A DNA stretch of 64,000 bases from Akkermansia sp. (GCA_030536145.1 JAUNQN010000002.1:56648-120647); one strand, 5' to 3'. Positions 8,923 to 18,034 are shown, numbered from the stretch's first letter. Made by a program: numbers and translations. The notes: generated from the sequence alone by a model not told the origin.

Positions 8923-8950
8923 TTGCATGCGCGGGGAAAAAGCCTATAAT
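8923..8950 (+). promoter_or_regulatory. sigma70-type promoter of the malic enzyme gene
   Basis: TTGCAT at 8923-8928, 16-bp spacer, TATAAT at 8945-8950, close to consensus. Leader about 22 nt, with no clear Shine-Dalgarno site. Confidence 0.75.
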
Positions 8951-8978
8951 TCCCGCCGAACATTCCGCGTATAGAAAA

Positions 8979-10295
8979 ATGAGTACGAATCTGGAAGAAA
9001 AAGCATTGCAATACCATGAGACCCCGCGCCCCGGCAAGCTGGAGGTGCTGCCCTGCAAGTCCTGCTTCACCATAGACGACCTTACCGTGGCCTATTCCCC
9101 CGGCGTGGCTGTTCCCTGCCTGGAGATTGAGAAGGACAAGGCCAATTCCGCCCGCTATACCAACCGCAGCAACCTGGTGGGTGTCATCAGCAACGGTACC
9201 GCCGTGCTCGGCCTGGGCAACATCGGCGCGTATGCCTCCAAGCCCGTGATGGAGGGCAAGGGCCTGCTGTTCAAGATTTATGCAGACGTGGACGTGTTCG
9301 ACATCGAGCTGGACATCTCCAAGCCGGAAACCCTTATCGAGGTCATCAAGACCATGGAACCCACCTTCGGCGCCATCAACCTGGAGGATATCAAGGCCCC
9401 GGAATGTTTCTACGTGGAGCAGCGCCTGCGTGAGGAAATGAACATCCCCGTGTTCCATGACGACCAGCACGGCACCGCCGTGATTACCGGCGCCGCCCTG
9501 CTGAACGCCGCCCACCTGACCGGCCGCATGCTGCAGGACATGAAGTGCGTGGTGAGCGGCGCCGGTGCCGCCGGCATTGCTTGCGCCAAATTCTACATGG
9601 CCCTGGGTGTGCGCCGTGAGAATATCTACATGTTTGATTCCAAGGGTCTTATCCATGTGGGCCGCCTGGACCTGCACCCCACCAAGGCCATGTTTGCCCA
9701 GAGCGAGGACTGCACCATGGAGGTGGCCTTGCAGGGCGCGGATATCTTCCTGGGCCTTTCCAAGAAGGGCCTGCTCAAGCAGGATATGGTGCGCAGCATG
9801 GCTCCCAATCCCATCATCTTTGCCTGTGCCAACCCGGACCCGGAAATCACCTACACGGAGGCCAAGGAGGCCCGCCCGGACTGCATCATGGGTTCCGGCC
9901 GCAGCGATTGGCCCAACCAGGTCAACAACGTGAGCTGCTTCCCGTACATCTTCCGCGCCGCGCTGGATATGCAGGCCACCACCATCAATGAGGCCATGAA
10001 GATTGCCGCCGCCCGCGCCTTGGCAGACCTGGCCCGCGAATCCGTGCCCGCAGAGGTGGTGCAGGCCAACGGCGGCGTGCCCCTGGAGTTCGGCCTGGAC
10101 TACATCATCCCCAAGCCCTTCGACCCGCGCATGATCGAGTACCTGTGCCCCGCCATTGCAGAGGCCGCCGTAATCTCCGGCGTGGCCCGCCGCCCCATGC
10201 CGGACAAGGCAGAATACATTGCCCACCTCAAGCAGCGCGTGGAGTCCGTGCACCAGCGCACCCACGCCCTGGTGGACAGCTACAAGGCCAACTGA
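8979..10295 (+). CDS. NADP-type malic enzyme (decarboxylating)
   Basis: 438 residues, the short malic enzyme without the C-terminal phosphotransacetylase-like domain of MaeB. It oxidatively decarboxylates malate to pyruvate, producing NAD(P)H. Conserved segments: the active-site tyrosine region [16 protein letters not shown], the metal/malate-binding [10 protein letters not shown] and [11 protein letters not shown], and a Rossmann-type nucleotide site near [12 protein letters not shown]. Start ATG 8979 ([13 protein letters not shown]) is placed downstream of the -10 box; in-frame upstream ATGs fall within the promoter. The gene is single, and ends at a bidirectional terminator shared with the convergent DUF4190 gene. 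Confidence 0.93.
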   Translation: MSTNLEEKALQYHETPRPGKLEVLPCKSCFTIDDLTVAYSPGVAVPCLEIEKDKANSARYTNRSNLVGVISNGTAVLGLGNIGAYASKPVMEGKGLLFKIYADVDVFDIELDISKPETLIEVIKTMEPTFGAINLEDIKAPECFYVEQRLREEMNIPVFHDDQHGTAVITGAALLNAAHLTGRMLQDMKCVVSGAGAAGIACAKFYMALGVRRENIYMFDSKGLIHVGRLDLHPTKAMFAQSEDCTMEVALQGADIFLGLSKKGLLKQDMVRSMAPNPIIFACANPDPEITYTEAKEARPDCIMGSGRSDWPNQVNNVSCFPYIFRAALDMQATTINEAMKIAAARALADLARESVPAEVVQANGGVPLEFGLDYIIPKPFDPRMIEYLCPAIAEAAVISGVARRPMPDKAEYIAHLKQRVESVHQRTHALVDSYKAN

Positions 10296-10321
10296 TTCGC
10301 CACGCGCTCTCGGTAAATGCC

Positions 10322-10358
10322 AAAAATCCCCGCACCTGGCCAGTGCGGGGATTTTTTT
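10322..10358. terminator. bidirectional intrinsic terminator
   Basis: 14-bp stem (aaaaatccccgcac / gtgcggggattttt) with loop CTGGCCA and T-runs on both strands. It serves the convergent malic enzyme and DUF4190 genes. Confidence 0.92.
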
Positions 10359-10379
10359 GTCTCTTGATAGGGAAGGGGG

Positions 10380-10793
10380 TTACTTGAGATACTTGGACAT
10401 GGATTCCTCCACGGCCTTTTCCACCTCCTTCTGGCCCTCCGGGCCATGCAGGTACTCCAGGAACTCCGTGTCGCTCATCTCCGGGTGGTTGGCGCGCACG
10501 GACGTCTGGATCTCGTTCAGGGAACTGCCGATAAAGACACCGTACGCCACGCCGGCGGCGAGAATCAGGCCGCTGATGGCCAGGCCGATGATGCTCAGGA
10601 GCTTGCCGGTGCTCTTGGCGGGATAGGTGCAAAGGCCGATGATGCCAAGGATCAGGCCCACGGGCAGGCAGAATACGGAGCAAACGATGGACAGGATACC
10701 CAGGACAACGCCGGACTGTTTCTGCGGGGCGGGAACGGCGGCGGGAACGGCAGCCGTGGCGTTTTCAGGAATGGGGGGCAATTCTTCAGACAT
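10380..10793 (-). CDS. DUF4190-type small membrane protein
   Basis: 137 residues. A Pro/Ala-rich N-terminus of about 25 residues is followed by two transmembrane helices with the DUF4190 pattern (GVVLGILSIVCSVFCLPVGLILG, shortened here to GVVLGILSI, then TGKLLSIIGLAISG). The C-terminal region is soluble and charged (SMSKYLK end). The second short DUF4190 protein at 11353-11577 shares the same core. Family members are membrane proteins of unknown role, sometimes near secretion or envelope genes. It has its own promoter and a shared bidirectional terminator. Confidence 0.75.
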   Translation of the reverse strand: MSEELPPIPENATAAVPAAVPAPQKQSGVVLGILSIVCSVFCLPVGLILGIIGLCTYPAKSTGKLLSIIGLAISGLILAAGVAYGVFIGSSLNEIQTSVRANHPEMSDTEFLEYLHGPEGQKEVEKAVEESMSKYLK

Positions 10794-10823
10794 GGTTCTT
10801 GTGTTTCAATGGTTGGTGCGCCC

Positions 10824-10852
10824 ATTCTACGCTACGCCGCAGGGCTGGTCAA
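10824..10852 (-). promoter_or_regulatory. sigma70-type promoter of DUF4190 gene
   Basis: On the minus strand TTGACC (10847-10852), 17-bp spacer, TAGAAT (10824-10829). Confidence 0.7.
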
Positions 10853-10908
10853 GCGCAAAAGGCGCGGCAGCTCCCGGCTGTGCGCGAACTGTTAGGATTG
10901 CCGCCGGT

Positions 10909-11274
10909 TCAGGGGCGCAGGCAATCGAAGGCGGGCAGGGGGATGTTCCTCAGCACCATGTAGAGCAGCAGCACCCCCATGCCGACGTACAGCATGGCGT
11001 TGAACCGCTGGGGGTGGCGGATGAAGCACAGGGCCGGCAGCCAGGCCAGGCTGGGCAGCAGCAGCAGGTTGCACTGCAGCGAGTACGCCCATTCTCCGCG
11101 CATGAGTGCGTATACCGCCCGCGTGCTGCCGCAGCCGTAGCACAGCAGCCCCGTGTGCTCATGCAGCAGGCACTTGGGCAGCCACGGCGTATGCACGTCT
11201 GTGCAGAGGGCCACCAGTATAACCAGCAGGACCAGGCCGCAAAGGATGGATGCAGGGTGGAACAGGTTTCTCAT
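10909..11274 (-). CDS. DUF2752 membrane protein
   Basis: 121 residues with three hydrophobic segments. The DUF2752 signature LLCYGCGSTRAVYAL (a CxxC-like cysteine pair followed by GSTRA) lies around residues 44-58. Family members are small inner-membrane proteins of unknown function, common in Bacteroidota and Verrucomicrobiota. I start at ATG 11274 (MRNLFHP); the longer in-frame start at 11352 would run through the terminator hairpin of the upstream gene. Conserved cysteines suggest metal binding or redox chemistry, but that is only inference. Confidence 0.75.
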   Translation of the reverse strand: MRNLFHPASILCGLVLLVILVALCTDVHTPWLPKCLLHEHTGLLCYGCGSTRAVYALMRGEWAYSLQCNLLLLPSLAWLPALCFIRHPQRFNAMLYVGMGVLLLYMVLRNIPLPAFDCLRP

Positions 11275-11283
11275 GTCAGAACC

Positions 11284-11323
11284 AAAATACCGGCACTGCG
11301 CCCGGGCGGGGCGGTGCCGGTAT
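11284..11323 (-). terminator. intrinsic terminator of the short DUF4190 gene
   Basis: On the minus strand a 9-bp stem (taccggcac / gtgccggta) with a 17-nt GC-rich loop, followed by TTTT. It lies between 11353-11577 and the DUF2752 gene. Confidence 0.75.
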
Positions 11324-11352
11324 GGTAGGGAACGTGCGGTGGAATCCCGCAA

Positions 11353-11577
11353 TTACAGGAGTTGCAGCATAATGGAGCCGACAACGCCGATGGCACCCAG
11401 CACGAGACCGATGATGCTCATGGTGCGCCCGGAGGAACCGGCGGGGTACTTGTTGATGCCGATAATGCCGAGAACCACGCCGACAATGCCGCAAAAGAGG
11501 CCGGTAATCAGGGCCCAGATGGCCAAGGCATTGGACTGGGGCTGCTGGGGCTGCTGCTGAATCTGTTCGTTTTCCAT
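11353..11577 (-). CDS. short DUF4190 membrane protein
   Basis: 74 residues: a Gln/Asn-rich N-terminus (MENEQIQQQPQQPQ) then two transmembrane helices with the core GVVLGIIGINKYPAGSSGRT and MSIIGLVLGAIGVVG. It matches the DUF4190 fold of the 137-residue protein at 10380-10793 but lacks its C-terminal extension. Unknown function. It has its own promoter, a leader of about 41 nt, and a terminator. Confidence 0.75.
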   Translation of the reverse strand: MENEQIQQQPQQPQSNALAIWALITGLFCGIVGVVLGIIGINKYPAGSSGRTMSIIGLVLGAIGVVGSIMLQLL

Positions 11578-11625
11578 AAAAATACAGGTTATTGAGTTTT
11601 ATCGGACAAAAAAGAGTCCACCGCC

Positions 11626-11654
11626 ATGATAGCACGGATTCGGATACTGTACAA
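11626..11654 (-). promoter_or_regulatory. sigma70-type promoter of short DUF4190 gene
   Basis: On the minus strand TTGTAC (11649-11654), 17-bp spacer, TATCAT (11626-11631) preceded by TGC. Confidence 0.7.
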
Positions 11655-11708
11655 TCCCAAATTGCCTCAGGCTCGCGTTTGTGAAAAAATACCCTAATGC
11701 AGGCGCGT

Positions 11709-12977
11709 TCAGTCCTCTCCCTTGTCCGTGTAGATGAACAGTGCAATGGCGGCGCTGGAGACGGCCAGGATGGCGCACTGCCACTGGGGGAGGATTCCGG
11801 CGCTCTTCATGGCTCCCTGGATGACCACGGCCAGCATGCCCACAAAGCAGTCCATCAGGTTTCCGGCGGCAATGACATCGCCGCGCTTGTCGTCGTCCGC
11901 GCGGTCTTGCAGGCGGGCGTTCAGGGGCACCAGGTAGCCGGAGGCCGTGAACCCGGTGAAGGTGAGTGCCAGGTAGAACACGGGGGTGCCGTAATCCACC
12001 AGTGCCATGGCGGTGCAGCCTGCCACCATGCCCATGCCGCCCGCGTGCGCCACCCACATGCGGATTTTGGAGGCGCAGATGATGGAGGCCGCCAGGCCGC
12101 CCAGGATGGCGCCGCCGCTCAGCCAGGCAAAGAGCACGGCGGAATCCTTCTGCTGGCCCAGCACCTGCATGAAGTCGGCGGTGCTTTCCACGGGGTTGGC
12201 CTCTGCCGCCATTTGCAGCACAATGAGCATCATGATGCCCGCTATGAACCAGAAGTAGGAGACGCCGATGGCGCTGTTGCGCAGCACGCGCGTGCCCCAC
12301 AGCATGCGCAGCTGGGTGAAGTGCTGCCAGAGCAGGCTCCACTGGAAGGGGCGCGTGCCCTGCGGCTTGAAGCGCGGCATCCACAGCCCCAGCAGGAATA
12401 CCAGCACGGCGCCTGCGGTGCATACCGCGCAGGGCAGGGCGGCGGCCTCCCACCCGTGGGAGGGACCCCACTCCCGCAGCAGCATGTACACCACGGAGAG
12501 CGCGCCGATCTGCCCGCCCAGCAGCGCCAGCATGGAGGTGATTTCCAGTATGCCGCTGGCAAAGCCGATGTTTTCCGAACCCACGATGTCCTTTACCAGC
12601 CCCTTCTTGGCAGGGCTGAAGAACATGGCCTGGATGCAGAAGCCCGTGAAGCAGCCCAGCGCCAGCCACAGGTTGTGCAGGTACAGGCCTGCGGTCATGC
12701 CCGCCAGCACCACCACCTGCAGCAGCACCATGTACTGCAGCAGGCGCGTCTTGCAGTAGCGGTCCGCCAGCCACCCGCCCAGGGGGGAAAAGAGCACGAA
12801 GGGCAGCACCACCAGGATGGAGAGCGGGTACTGCAGCTCCTGCGCCATCCATATTCCCAGCGCTATCAGCAGGAACTGCACCCCTTTCTCATTCAGGGAA
12901 TTCATGCACTGGATCACCACCAGGCTCCAGAAAGCCCCCCATGGTGATTTGTTATGAGTCTGCTCCAAATCGGCCAT
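11709..12977 (-). CDS. MFS transporter, LplT-like (lysophospholipid carrier)
   Basis: 422 residues with about twelve transmembrane helices. The segment MFFSPAKKGLVKDIVG and the neighbouring helix resemble the YSPAKYG motif of LplT, the carrier that flips lysophospholipids inward for re-acylation by Aas. This fits the two Aas-like proteins encoded at 50.7-56.5 kb, although they are 38 kb away. The start is set at ATG 12977 (MADLEQT): the first in-frame ATG (12989) overlaps the -10 box and so cannot be in the transcript. MFS is certain; the substrate is inferred. Confidence 0.75.
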   Translation of the reverse strand: MADLEQTHNKSPWGAFWSLVVIQCMNSLNEKGVQFLLIALGIWMAQELQYPLSILVVLPFVLFSPLGGWLADRYCKTRLLQYMVLLQVVVLAGMTAGLYLHNLWLALGCFTGFCIQAMFFSPAKKGLVKDIVGSENIGFASGILEITSMLALLGGQIGALSVVYMLLREWGPSHGWEAAALPCAVCTAGAVLVFLLGLWMPRFKPQGTRPFQWSLLWQHFTQLRMLWGTRVLRNSAIGVSYFWFIAGIMMLIVLQMAAEANPVESTADFMQVLGQQKDSAVLFAWLSGGAILGGLAASIICASKIRMWVAHAGGMGMVAGCTAMALVDYGTPVFYLALTFTGFTASGYLVPLNARLQDRADDDKRGDVIAAGNLMDCFVGMLAVVIQGAMKSAGILPQWQCAILAVSSAAIALFIYTDKGED

Positions 12978-12984
12978 GCCTGCC

Positions 12985-13013
12985 ATCATACCCTACTCAC
13001 CCTGCCGTGAAAA
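12985..13013 (-). promoter_or_regulatory. sigma70-type promoter, near-leaderless, for MFS gene
   Basis: On the minus strand TTTTCA (13008-13013), 17-bp spacer, TATGAT (12985-12990). The -10 box ends 7 nt before ATG 12977. Confidence 0.6.
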
Positions 13014-13036
13014 GCCAAAAGCGCGGCACGCACGGG

Positions 13037-13067
13037 CAAAAAAAGCGCGCCCCGCTTGGGGCGCGCT
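13037..13067 (-). terminator. intrinsic terminator of the Sel1-repeat gene
   Basis: Perfect 10-bp stem (agcgcgcccc / ggggcgcgct) with a 4-nt loop. On the minus strand it is followed by TTTTTT. Confidence 0.88.
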
Positions 13068-13090
13068 GAAAGGGGGGATGCGGGGGAGGG

Positions 13091-13723
13091 TTAGTTCCAG
13101 CCCTGGTCCTGCATGAAGAGGGCGGCGTTCTTGTGGCCGCCGGCAGCGGCCTTGCTCACCCACATGCGGGCGGTTTCTGCGTTCTGCGGCACGCCTGTGC
13201 CGTGGAAGTAGCAGCGGCCCAGGTTGTACATGCCGTTGGTGTTGCCGCCCTTGGCTGCGGCCTGGAAATACTGGGCGGCCTTGGCTTCGTCCTGTGCCAC
13301 GCCCTCGCCGTTCTGGTAGCAGAGCCCCACGTTGTTCTGGGCCTTGGCGTTGCCCTGTTCAGCGGAGCGGTTGTACCAGTAGAAGGCGGTCTGGAGGTTG
13401 CGGGGCACGCCGGCGCCGTCCAGGTAGCAGCCGCCCAGGTTGTTCTGGGCATCGGCGTTGCCGTTCTCTGCGGCCTTGGCGTACCACTGGGCGGCCTTGG
13501 CGGTGTCCTGGGGCACGCCGTGGCCAAAGTCGCAGCACTTGGCAAGCATGAGCTGGGATTCTGCGTTGCCGGCCTGGGCCTCCTTCAGGAACAGGGGGAT
13601 GGCCTGTGCGTACTGGCCTGCGTTGTACAGGGCCTGGGCTTCCCGCACGGCGGCGGACTGGGTGGTGCAGGATGCCAGCAGGCCGGCGGCGGCCATGGAG
13701 AGGATGATGGCGTATGTTTTCAT
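13091..13723 (-). CDS. Sel1-repeat lipoprotein
   Basis: 210 residues. The signal peptide ends in the lipobox LLASC (residues about 15-19). The mature protein is a TPR-like solenoid followed by four Sel1 repeats of about 36 residues, each with the pattern A..NLG.CY..G.GV..(D/N)...A..W(Y/F).KAA..GN. Sel1 proteins act as protein-protein scaffolds, often in envelope processes. The start MKTYAII at 13723 gives the signal peptide; an upstream in-frame extension would overlap trxB. It lies 29 nt after trxB and is probably co-transcribed. Confidence 0.85.
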   Translation of the reverse strand: MKTYAIILSMAAAGLLASCTTQSAAVREAQALYNAGQYAQAIPLFLKEAQAGNAESQLMLAKCCDFGHGVPQDTAKAAQWYAKAAENGNADAQNNLGGCYLDGAGVPRNLQTAFYWYNRSAEQGNAKAQNNVGLCYQNGEGVAQDEAKAAQYFQAAAKGGNTNGMYNLGRCYFHGTGVPQNAETARMWVSKAAAGGHKNAALFMQDQGWN

Positions 13724-13752
13724 AGTGCGGTGTTGTGTGGGGAAAGGAGGGG

Positions 13753-14691
13753 TCAGTCCAGGGTGTTCAGGTAGCGCTCTGCATCCAGCGCGGCGCGGCA
13801 GCCCATGCCGGCGGCGGAGATGGCCTGGCGGTACACGGGGTCGCCCACGTCGCCGGCCACAAAGAGGCCGGGGGTCTTGGTGGCCGTGGAGCCGGGGTTG
13901 GAGATGATGAATCCGGCGGCATCCACATCCACCAGGTTGCCGAGGAACTTGCTGTTGGGCACGTGGCCGATGGCCATGAAGACGCACTTGAGCTCCAGCT
14001 CCTTCTGCTCACCGGTGACGGTGTCCTGCAGGGTGATGGAGCTTACCTCGCCGGCATCGTCCGTATGGTAGGCGGCGATGGTGCTGTTCCACACGGGCTG
14101 GATCTTGGGGGCGTTCAGCACGCGCTGCTGCATGGCCTTGCTGGCGCGCAGCTGGTCACGGCGGTGGATGAGGTAGACCTTGGAGGCGAAACGGGTGAGG
14201 AAGGATGCCTCCTCACAGGCGCTGTCGCCGCCGCCTACCACGCACACGGGAACATCACGGTAGAAGGCACCGTCACACGTGGCGCAGGCGGTCAGGCCGT
14301 GGCCGATGAGCTCCTTCTCCCCCTCTATGCCCAGGTAGCGGGCGGTGGCGCCGGTGGCCACGATGACGGCCTGTGCTTGGTAGGCACCGCCGGAGGTGGT
14401 GACGGTGAAGAGTCCGCTGCAGGCTTCCTGCGTGACGGAGAGCACCTCCTCAAAGGCGTAGCGGGTACCGAATTTCTCCGCCTGCTGGTACATGTTGTAC
14501 ATCAGGTCCGGGCCGTTGATACCCTCCGGGAAACCGGGGAAGTTCTCAATCTCCGTGGTGGTGGTGAGCTGGCCGCCAATCTGGCCGCCGGTGAACACCA
14601 GGGGCTTCAGGTCCGCGCGTGCGGCATAGATGGCAGCCGTGTACCCGGCAGGGCCGGTGCCGATGATGATAAGCTTTTCTGCACTGTTCAT
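13753..14691 (-). CDS. trxB: thioredoxin reductase
   Basis: 312 residues, standard for low-molecular-weight thioredoxin reductase. It uses NADPH and FAD to reduce thioredoxin in the cytoplasm. Motifs: FAD site IIIGTGPAGYTAAIYAAR at the N-terminus, redox-active CATC at residues 136-139, NADPH site VVGGGDSACEEA, and the C-terminal FAD motif GLFVAGDV. Start ATG 14691 (MNSAEKLIII) lies 6 nt after the -10 box. It precedes the Sel1-repeat lipoprotein gene in a likely two-gene operon. Confidence 0.96.
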   Translation of the reverse strand: MNSAEKLIIIGTGPAGYTAAIYAARADLKPLVFTGGQIGGQLTTTTEIENFPGFPEGINGPDLMYNMYQQAEKFGTRYAFEEVLSVTQEACSGLFTVTTSGGAYQAQAVIVATGATARYLGIEGEKELIGHGLTACATCDGAFYRDVPVCVVGGGDSACEEASFLTRFASKVYLIHRRDQLRASKAMQQRVLNAPKIQPVWNSTIAAYHTDDAGEVSSITLQDTVTGEQKELELKCVFMAIGHVPNSKFLGNLVDVDAAGFIISNPGSTATKTPGLFVAGDVGDPVYRQAISAAGMGCRAALDAERYLNTLD

Positions 14692-14697
14692 GGCAGG

Positions 14698-14726
14698 AGT
14701 ATAGCATACCGCGCGCGCGGTGGAAA
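14698..14726 (-). promoter_or_regulatory. sigma70-type promoter of trxB, leaderless
   Basis: On the minus strand TTTCCA (14721-14726), 17-bp spacer, TATACT (14698-14703) with TGC before it. Only 6 nt separate the -10 box from ATG. Confidence 0.7.
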
Positions 14727-14773
14727 GCCCAAAATCCGTGCCTTTTCCCGTGGTCGCGCGAGGGACTGCGGGT

Positions 14774-15994
14774 TCAGAAGCTGATGGCGACCTGCATGCC
14801 GCCAATGAATTCCGCCGGGGTGGCGGCCCCGGAGGGACGGAAGATGTATTCCGCATGGGGAAGGAGCGTCATGTGGGGGGCCACGGCCCAGGAGTACATG
14901 AGCTCCACCGCGCATTCGCGCCGGTGGTCCTGCCCGCCGGCGGGGGCACCGTCTGCGGAGGTGCGCCCGTACGGCGGGCAGCCCTTGGCCAGGGAGGCGG
15001 CCAGTCCCAGGAAGTCCGCATCACTATCGGCAAACGGGTAGAATTTGAACCCCAGGGAAATTTCTGCGGTGGGGGCATCCTGCTGCCGCAGGCAGTACCC
15101 GGCGCGGGCGAACATGCTGAGCTCATGGCTGAGGTCGCAGTCCACGCTGCATTCAATGCCGAAGGCATCCCGGTTCAGCCCGCCGGAGTGGGCGGCGGAG
15201 AGGTGGCGGTAGAACGGGGCAATGCGGTATTCCGTGGAATCCCCGTGCCACAGGCCGTATTCCGCCACCACGCAAAAGCCGTCCAGCTCCCGGTTGCGGA
15301 AGGGGTTGTCCTGCCGCAGGTAGCTGCTGCCCGTGTAGGAGGCGGCAATCTGGATGAAATCGTTGTGCCCCAGCTCCTGCTGGATGATGATGCCGACGTT
15401 GCCGTCCGGCATGGGGAGTACGGATGAGGCGTTGAGGGCGCCGTTTGCAAAGCCGGCGGAGGTGCAGAGCAGGTCCAGGTAGTTGCTGGTATCCAGCACG
15501 CCGGCAATGATGCCGGAGCGCCTGTGGTTCAGGAACTGGATGACGGAGCATTCCGGTATGCCGTAGTTGGGCTTTTTCTCCCGCTTCCACTGCGGGGTGG
15601 CGATGCAAGCTGCCCCTTCTCCCAGCGCGTGGCCGTGGCGCGTGCGGTGGCTCAGCGGGGCGCGTCCGCTGAACTGGGCGCGCAGCCAGGTGCCGCCGTG
15701 GCCGGTGTCTGCCAGCACCCGCTGGGTGAGCTGCAGGTCTGCCAGCAGGTATTCCCGCCCGGTTGTTCCCGTATCCGTGTGGTCCGCATGCCAGGCGGAG
15801 AGCTTGAGGCAGGCCCCCCACTGCAGGCCCAGGTTCCTGTATGCCGCCTGCTTGTACGCAGGAAGGTTTTCCGGGGGGGCGCAGGCGTCCAGCTGGTCCA
15901 GCCACTCGCCGGGTTTCATGTCTGCCAGGGTGCAGGGGCTTCCTGTCAGCAGCGCAGCTGCCAGGAACAGGGGGCGGATGGTGTGGTGTTTCAT
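14774..15994 (-). CDS. OprB-like outer-membrane carbohydrate porin
   Basis: 406 residues. A Sec signal peptide (cleavage near TLADMKPG) is followed by a beta-barrel-type sequence of alternating residues ending in Phe (GGMQVAISF), the usual outer-membrane C-terminus. The pattern LDTSNYLDLL, then YRIAPFYRHLSA and a near-C-terminal barrel strand, resembles the carbohydrate-selective porin OprB family. It probably lets sugars or oligosaccharides cross the outer membrane. Start ATG 15994 (MKHHTIRP) gives the signal peptide. It lies 19 nt after a small lipoprotein gene and downstream of malQ on the same strand. Confidence 0.7.
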   Translation of the reverse strand: MKHHTIRPLFLAAALLTGSPCTLADMKPGEWLDQLDACAPPENLPAYKQAAYRNLGLQWGACLKLSAWHADHTDTGTTGREYLLADLQLTQRVLADTGHGGTWLRAQFSGRAPLSHRTRHGHALGEGAACIATPQWKREKKPNYGIPECSVIQFLNHRRSGIIAGVLDTSNYLDLLCTSAGFANGALNASSVLPMPDGNVGIIIQQELGHNDFIQIAASYTGSSYLRQDNPFRNRELDGFCVVAEYGLWHGDSTEYRIAPFYRHLSAAHSGGLNRDAFGIECSVDCDLSHELSMFARAGYCLRQQDAPTAEISLGFKFYPFADSDADFLGLAASLAKGCPPYGRTSADGAPAGGQDHRRECAVELMYSWAVAPHMTLLPHAEYIFRPSGAATPAEFIGGMQVAISF

Positions 15995-16013
15995 GGCGGG
16001 GCGGCGGGGGCAA

Positions 16014-16244
16014 TCAGTACGCGCTGCGCGGGGTGCGGGGCAGGATACGCCGCAGGGCTGCGGCACGGCGGGCCTTGGGCTGCGGGCGGTGGTGCTTGTG
16101 CCGCGCGTGGCCGGGGCTGCCATCGGGCCGGGCTGCGGTGCCTGCGGCACCGGGCGCTTCCGGGGGCGGCGCGGCGCTGTGCCGGCAGGAGCCCAGCCCG
16201 CCGGATACCAGGAGACAGGCGCAGAGGAGCAGGAGGTTTCCCAT
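16014..16244 (-). CDS. small basic lipoprotein candidate
   Basis: 76 residues starting MGNLLLLCACLLVSGGLGSC, a convincing lipoprotein signal with lipobox GLGSC. The mature part is short, rich in Ala, Pro, Arg and His (GHARHKHHRPQPKARR) and looks disordered. A longer in-frame start exists at 16292 (MKKISSQG) but would put 16 polar residues before the signal. It sits between malQ (67 nt upstream) and the porin gene (19 nt downstream), all on the minus strand. No family recognised; the open frame could also be fortuitous in this GC-rich DNA. Confidence 0.5.
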   Translation of the reverse strand: MGNLLLLCACLLVSGGLGSCRHSAAPPPEAPGAAGTAARPDGSPGHARHKHHRPQPKARRAAALRRILPRTPRSAY

Positions 16245-16310
16245 GCTTACCGGTCTACGCCCGCTGTGCCCCTGTGAGGAGATTTTTTTCATGGTTGCTG
16301 TGCTGGAAAA

Positions 16311-18026
16311 TCATGCGCGCTCCGCCTCCCGGGAGAGGCCGCGTATCCATGCACTCTGGGGCATCTGCACCGCCTGGGCCGCCGTGAACGGCATGCGGGG
16401 GCGCCAGTTGGTGCCGCCCTCTGTGCCGGGGGTGTTCAGGCGCACGGGCAGGTCGAACAGCTCTGTCCACATCAGGCAGGCGAAGGCGGAGCGGCAGCGG
16501 AGCAGGGCGCGGATGAGCGCGTCCTTGATGTCCGCATCCCACGCGCGCAGGCTCTGCATGCGGTCCAGCCCGGCGTAGTCCCCCAGCCAGCAGAGCACGC
16601 GGGCGCAGTCACGCCCCACCAGAATGCGGCGGCGCAGCTCCTGCGGATCCAGCGTGGTGTCGTGCACGGCCTCCTCCGCCGCCTTCACGTTGGCGTACCA
16701 GTCGTTCCAGTCGTTGCACAGGGGCGGGAAATCATGTGTGGCGTATGTGGCAAAGGAGCAGGGGGAGTAGGTGTGGCCTTTCACAATCTGCTGCTTGGCA
16801 TCTATCTCCCAGTGGGGAATCTTGAACCCGGCGATGCGCAGGAAGGAGAGGTCCGGGCGCACATAGTCCGGCACGCAGCCCAGGTCCTCGCCGATGACGA
16901 TTTGCTCCGGCGCGGCCTTGAGAATCTGGCGCAGCAGGTGGTCCCCCTGCATCAGGTTGGCCTTGCGGTCCGCGGCTTCCCAGTCCGGGCGGGGGCGGAA
17001 CCCGGGGCGGCGCCCGCCGCAGCGCGCGGCGGCCTCGTCCGGGGAGAGGTTCAGGAATTCCGGGTTGCGGTCCGGCATCCAGGGGAAGGCGTAGATGCGG
17101 TAGAAGCCCAGGATATGGTCTATGCGGTACATTCGGAAGATTTCCGCCAGCTTGCGCACGCGGCGGTTCCACCAGGAGAACCCGTCGCGCTCCATCACAT
17201 CCCAGCGGTACAGGGGTATGCCCCAGTTCTGCCCCCACTTGGCGGTGAAGGGGTCCTCCGCAAAGTTGCCCTCCGCAGGGGCGCCGCCGCTCCAGTCCAT
17301 GTCAAACAGGTAGCGCTGGAAGAACACGTCCGCGCTGGCCACGGAGATGCCGATGGGGATATCACCCATGAGCAGCACGCCGGCGGCATCCGCATGGGCG
17401 CGCACCATGGCCCATTCCCGCGCGCAGAGCCACTGCAGCCACTGCTGGTAGCGCTTCTGGTCGCGGGCATCCTCCGTGTCGTTTGCCATGCGGCGGATGA
17501 TATCCGGGTTCTGCTCCGGCCAGGTCCACCAGGCTGCGGAGCCGAAGGCGATGCAGGCCACGCGGAAGCAGGCGTAGTCGTCCAGCCAGTCCTGCCCGGC
17601 GCACCAGGCATCAAACTCCGCGCGGGCGGCGGCGTGCTCCTCCCCGTCCCGGAAACGGCGCCAGGCCTGGGCAAACAGGTGGCGCTTGTAGGTGCGCACG
17701 CGTGCGTAGTCCACATAGTCCCGCCCGCCGGGCAGCTGCTGCGGGGGCAGGTCATGCGGGTAGGGCGGTATTTCCCCCATGCCGGGAATGCGCTCCAGGG
17801 TAAGGTAGAGCGGCTCCAGCGCCACGGAGCTGATGGCGGAGTAGGGGGAGGGGGCGTCATCCTCTCCCACGGCGTTCACGGGCAGCAGTTGCAGGAATCC
17901 CACCCCGCTCTGCGCCGCCCAGTCTATCCACTCCTCCAGGGCCGCCAGGTCGCCTATGCCGCCGTCATGGGCGCGGCGCAGGGAAAACAGCGGTATCAAT
18001 ACTCCGGTTTTGCGTTCCAGCTTCAT
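16311..18026 (-). CDS. malQ: 4-alpha-glucanotransferase (GH77 amylomaltase)
   Basis: 571 residues, a little longer than plant and Thermus D-enzymes. It transfers alpha-1,4-glucan segments between maltooligosaccharides in glycogen/maltodextrin metabolism. GH77 catalytic motifs are intact: the nucleophile region YRIDHILGFYR, the acid/base region VIGEDLGCVPDYV and the stabiliser region ATHDFPP. The N-terminal GVLIPLFSLR, then GIGDLAALEEWIDWA is family-typical. It is expressed from a near-leaderless promoter. The two genes downstream (small lipoprotein, porin) may belong to the same transcript. Confidence 0.95.
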   Translation of the reverse strand: MKLERKTGVLIPLFSLRRAHDGGIGDLAALEEWIDWAAQSGVGFLQLLPVNAVGEDDAPSPYSAISSVALEPLYLTLERIPGMGEIPPYPHDLPPQQLPGGRDYVDYARVRTYKRHLFAQAWRRFRDGEEHAAARAEFDAWCAGQDWLDDYACFRVACIAFGSAAWWTWPEQNPDIIRRMANDTEDARDQKRYQQWLQWLCAREWAMVRAHADAAGVLLMGDIPIGISVASADVFFQRYLFDMDWSGGAPAEGNFAEDPFTAKWGQNWGIPLYRWDVMERDGFSWWNRRVRKLAEIFRMYRIDHILGFYRIYAFPWMPDRNPEFLNLSPDEAAARCGGRRPGFRPRPDWEAADRKANLMQGDHLLRQILKAAPEQIVIGEDLGCVPDYVRPDLSFLRIAGFKIPHWEIDAKQQIVKGHTYSPCSFATYATHDFPPLCNDWNDWYANVKAAEEAVHDTTLDPQELRRRILVGRDCARVLCWLGDYAGLDRMQSLRAWDADIKDALIRALLRCRSAFACLMWTELFDLPVRLNTPGTEGGTNWRPRMPFTAAQAVQMPQSAWIRGLSREAERA

Positions 18027-18034
18027 GGTGGACT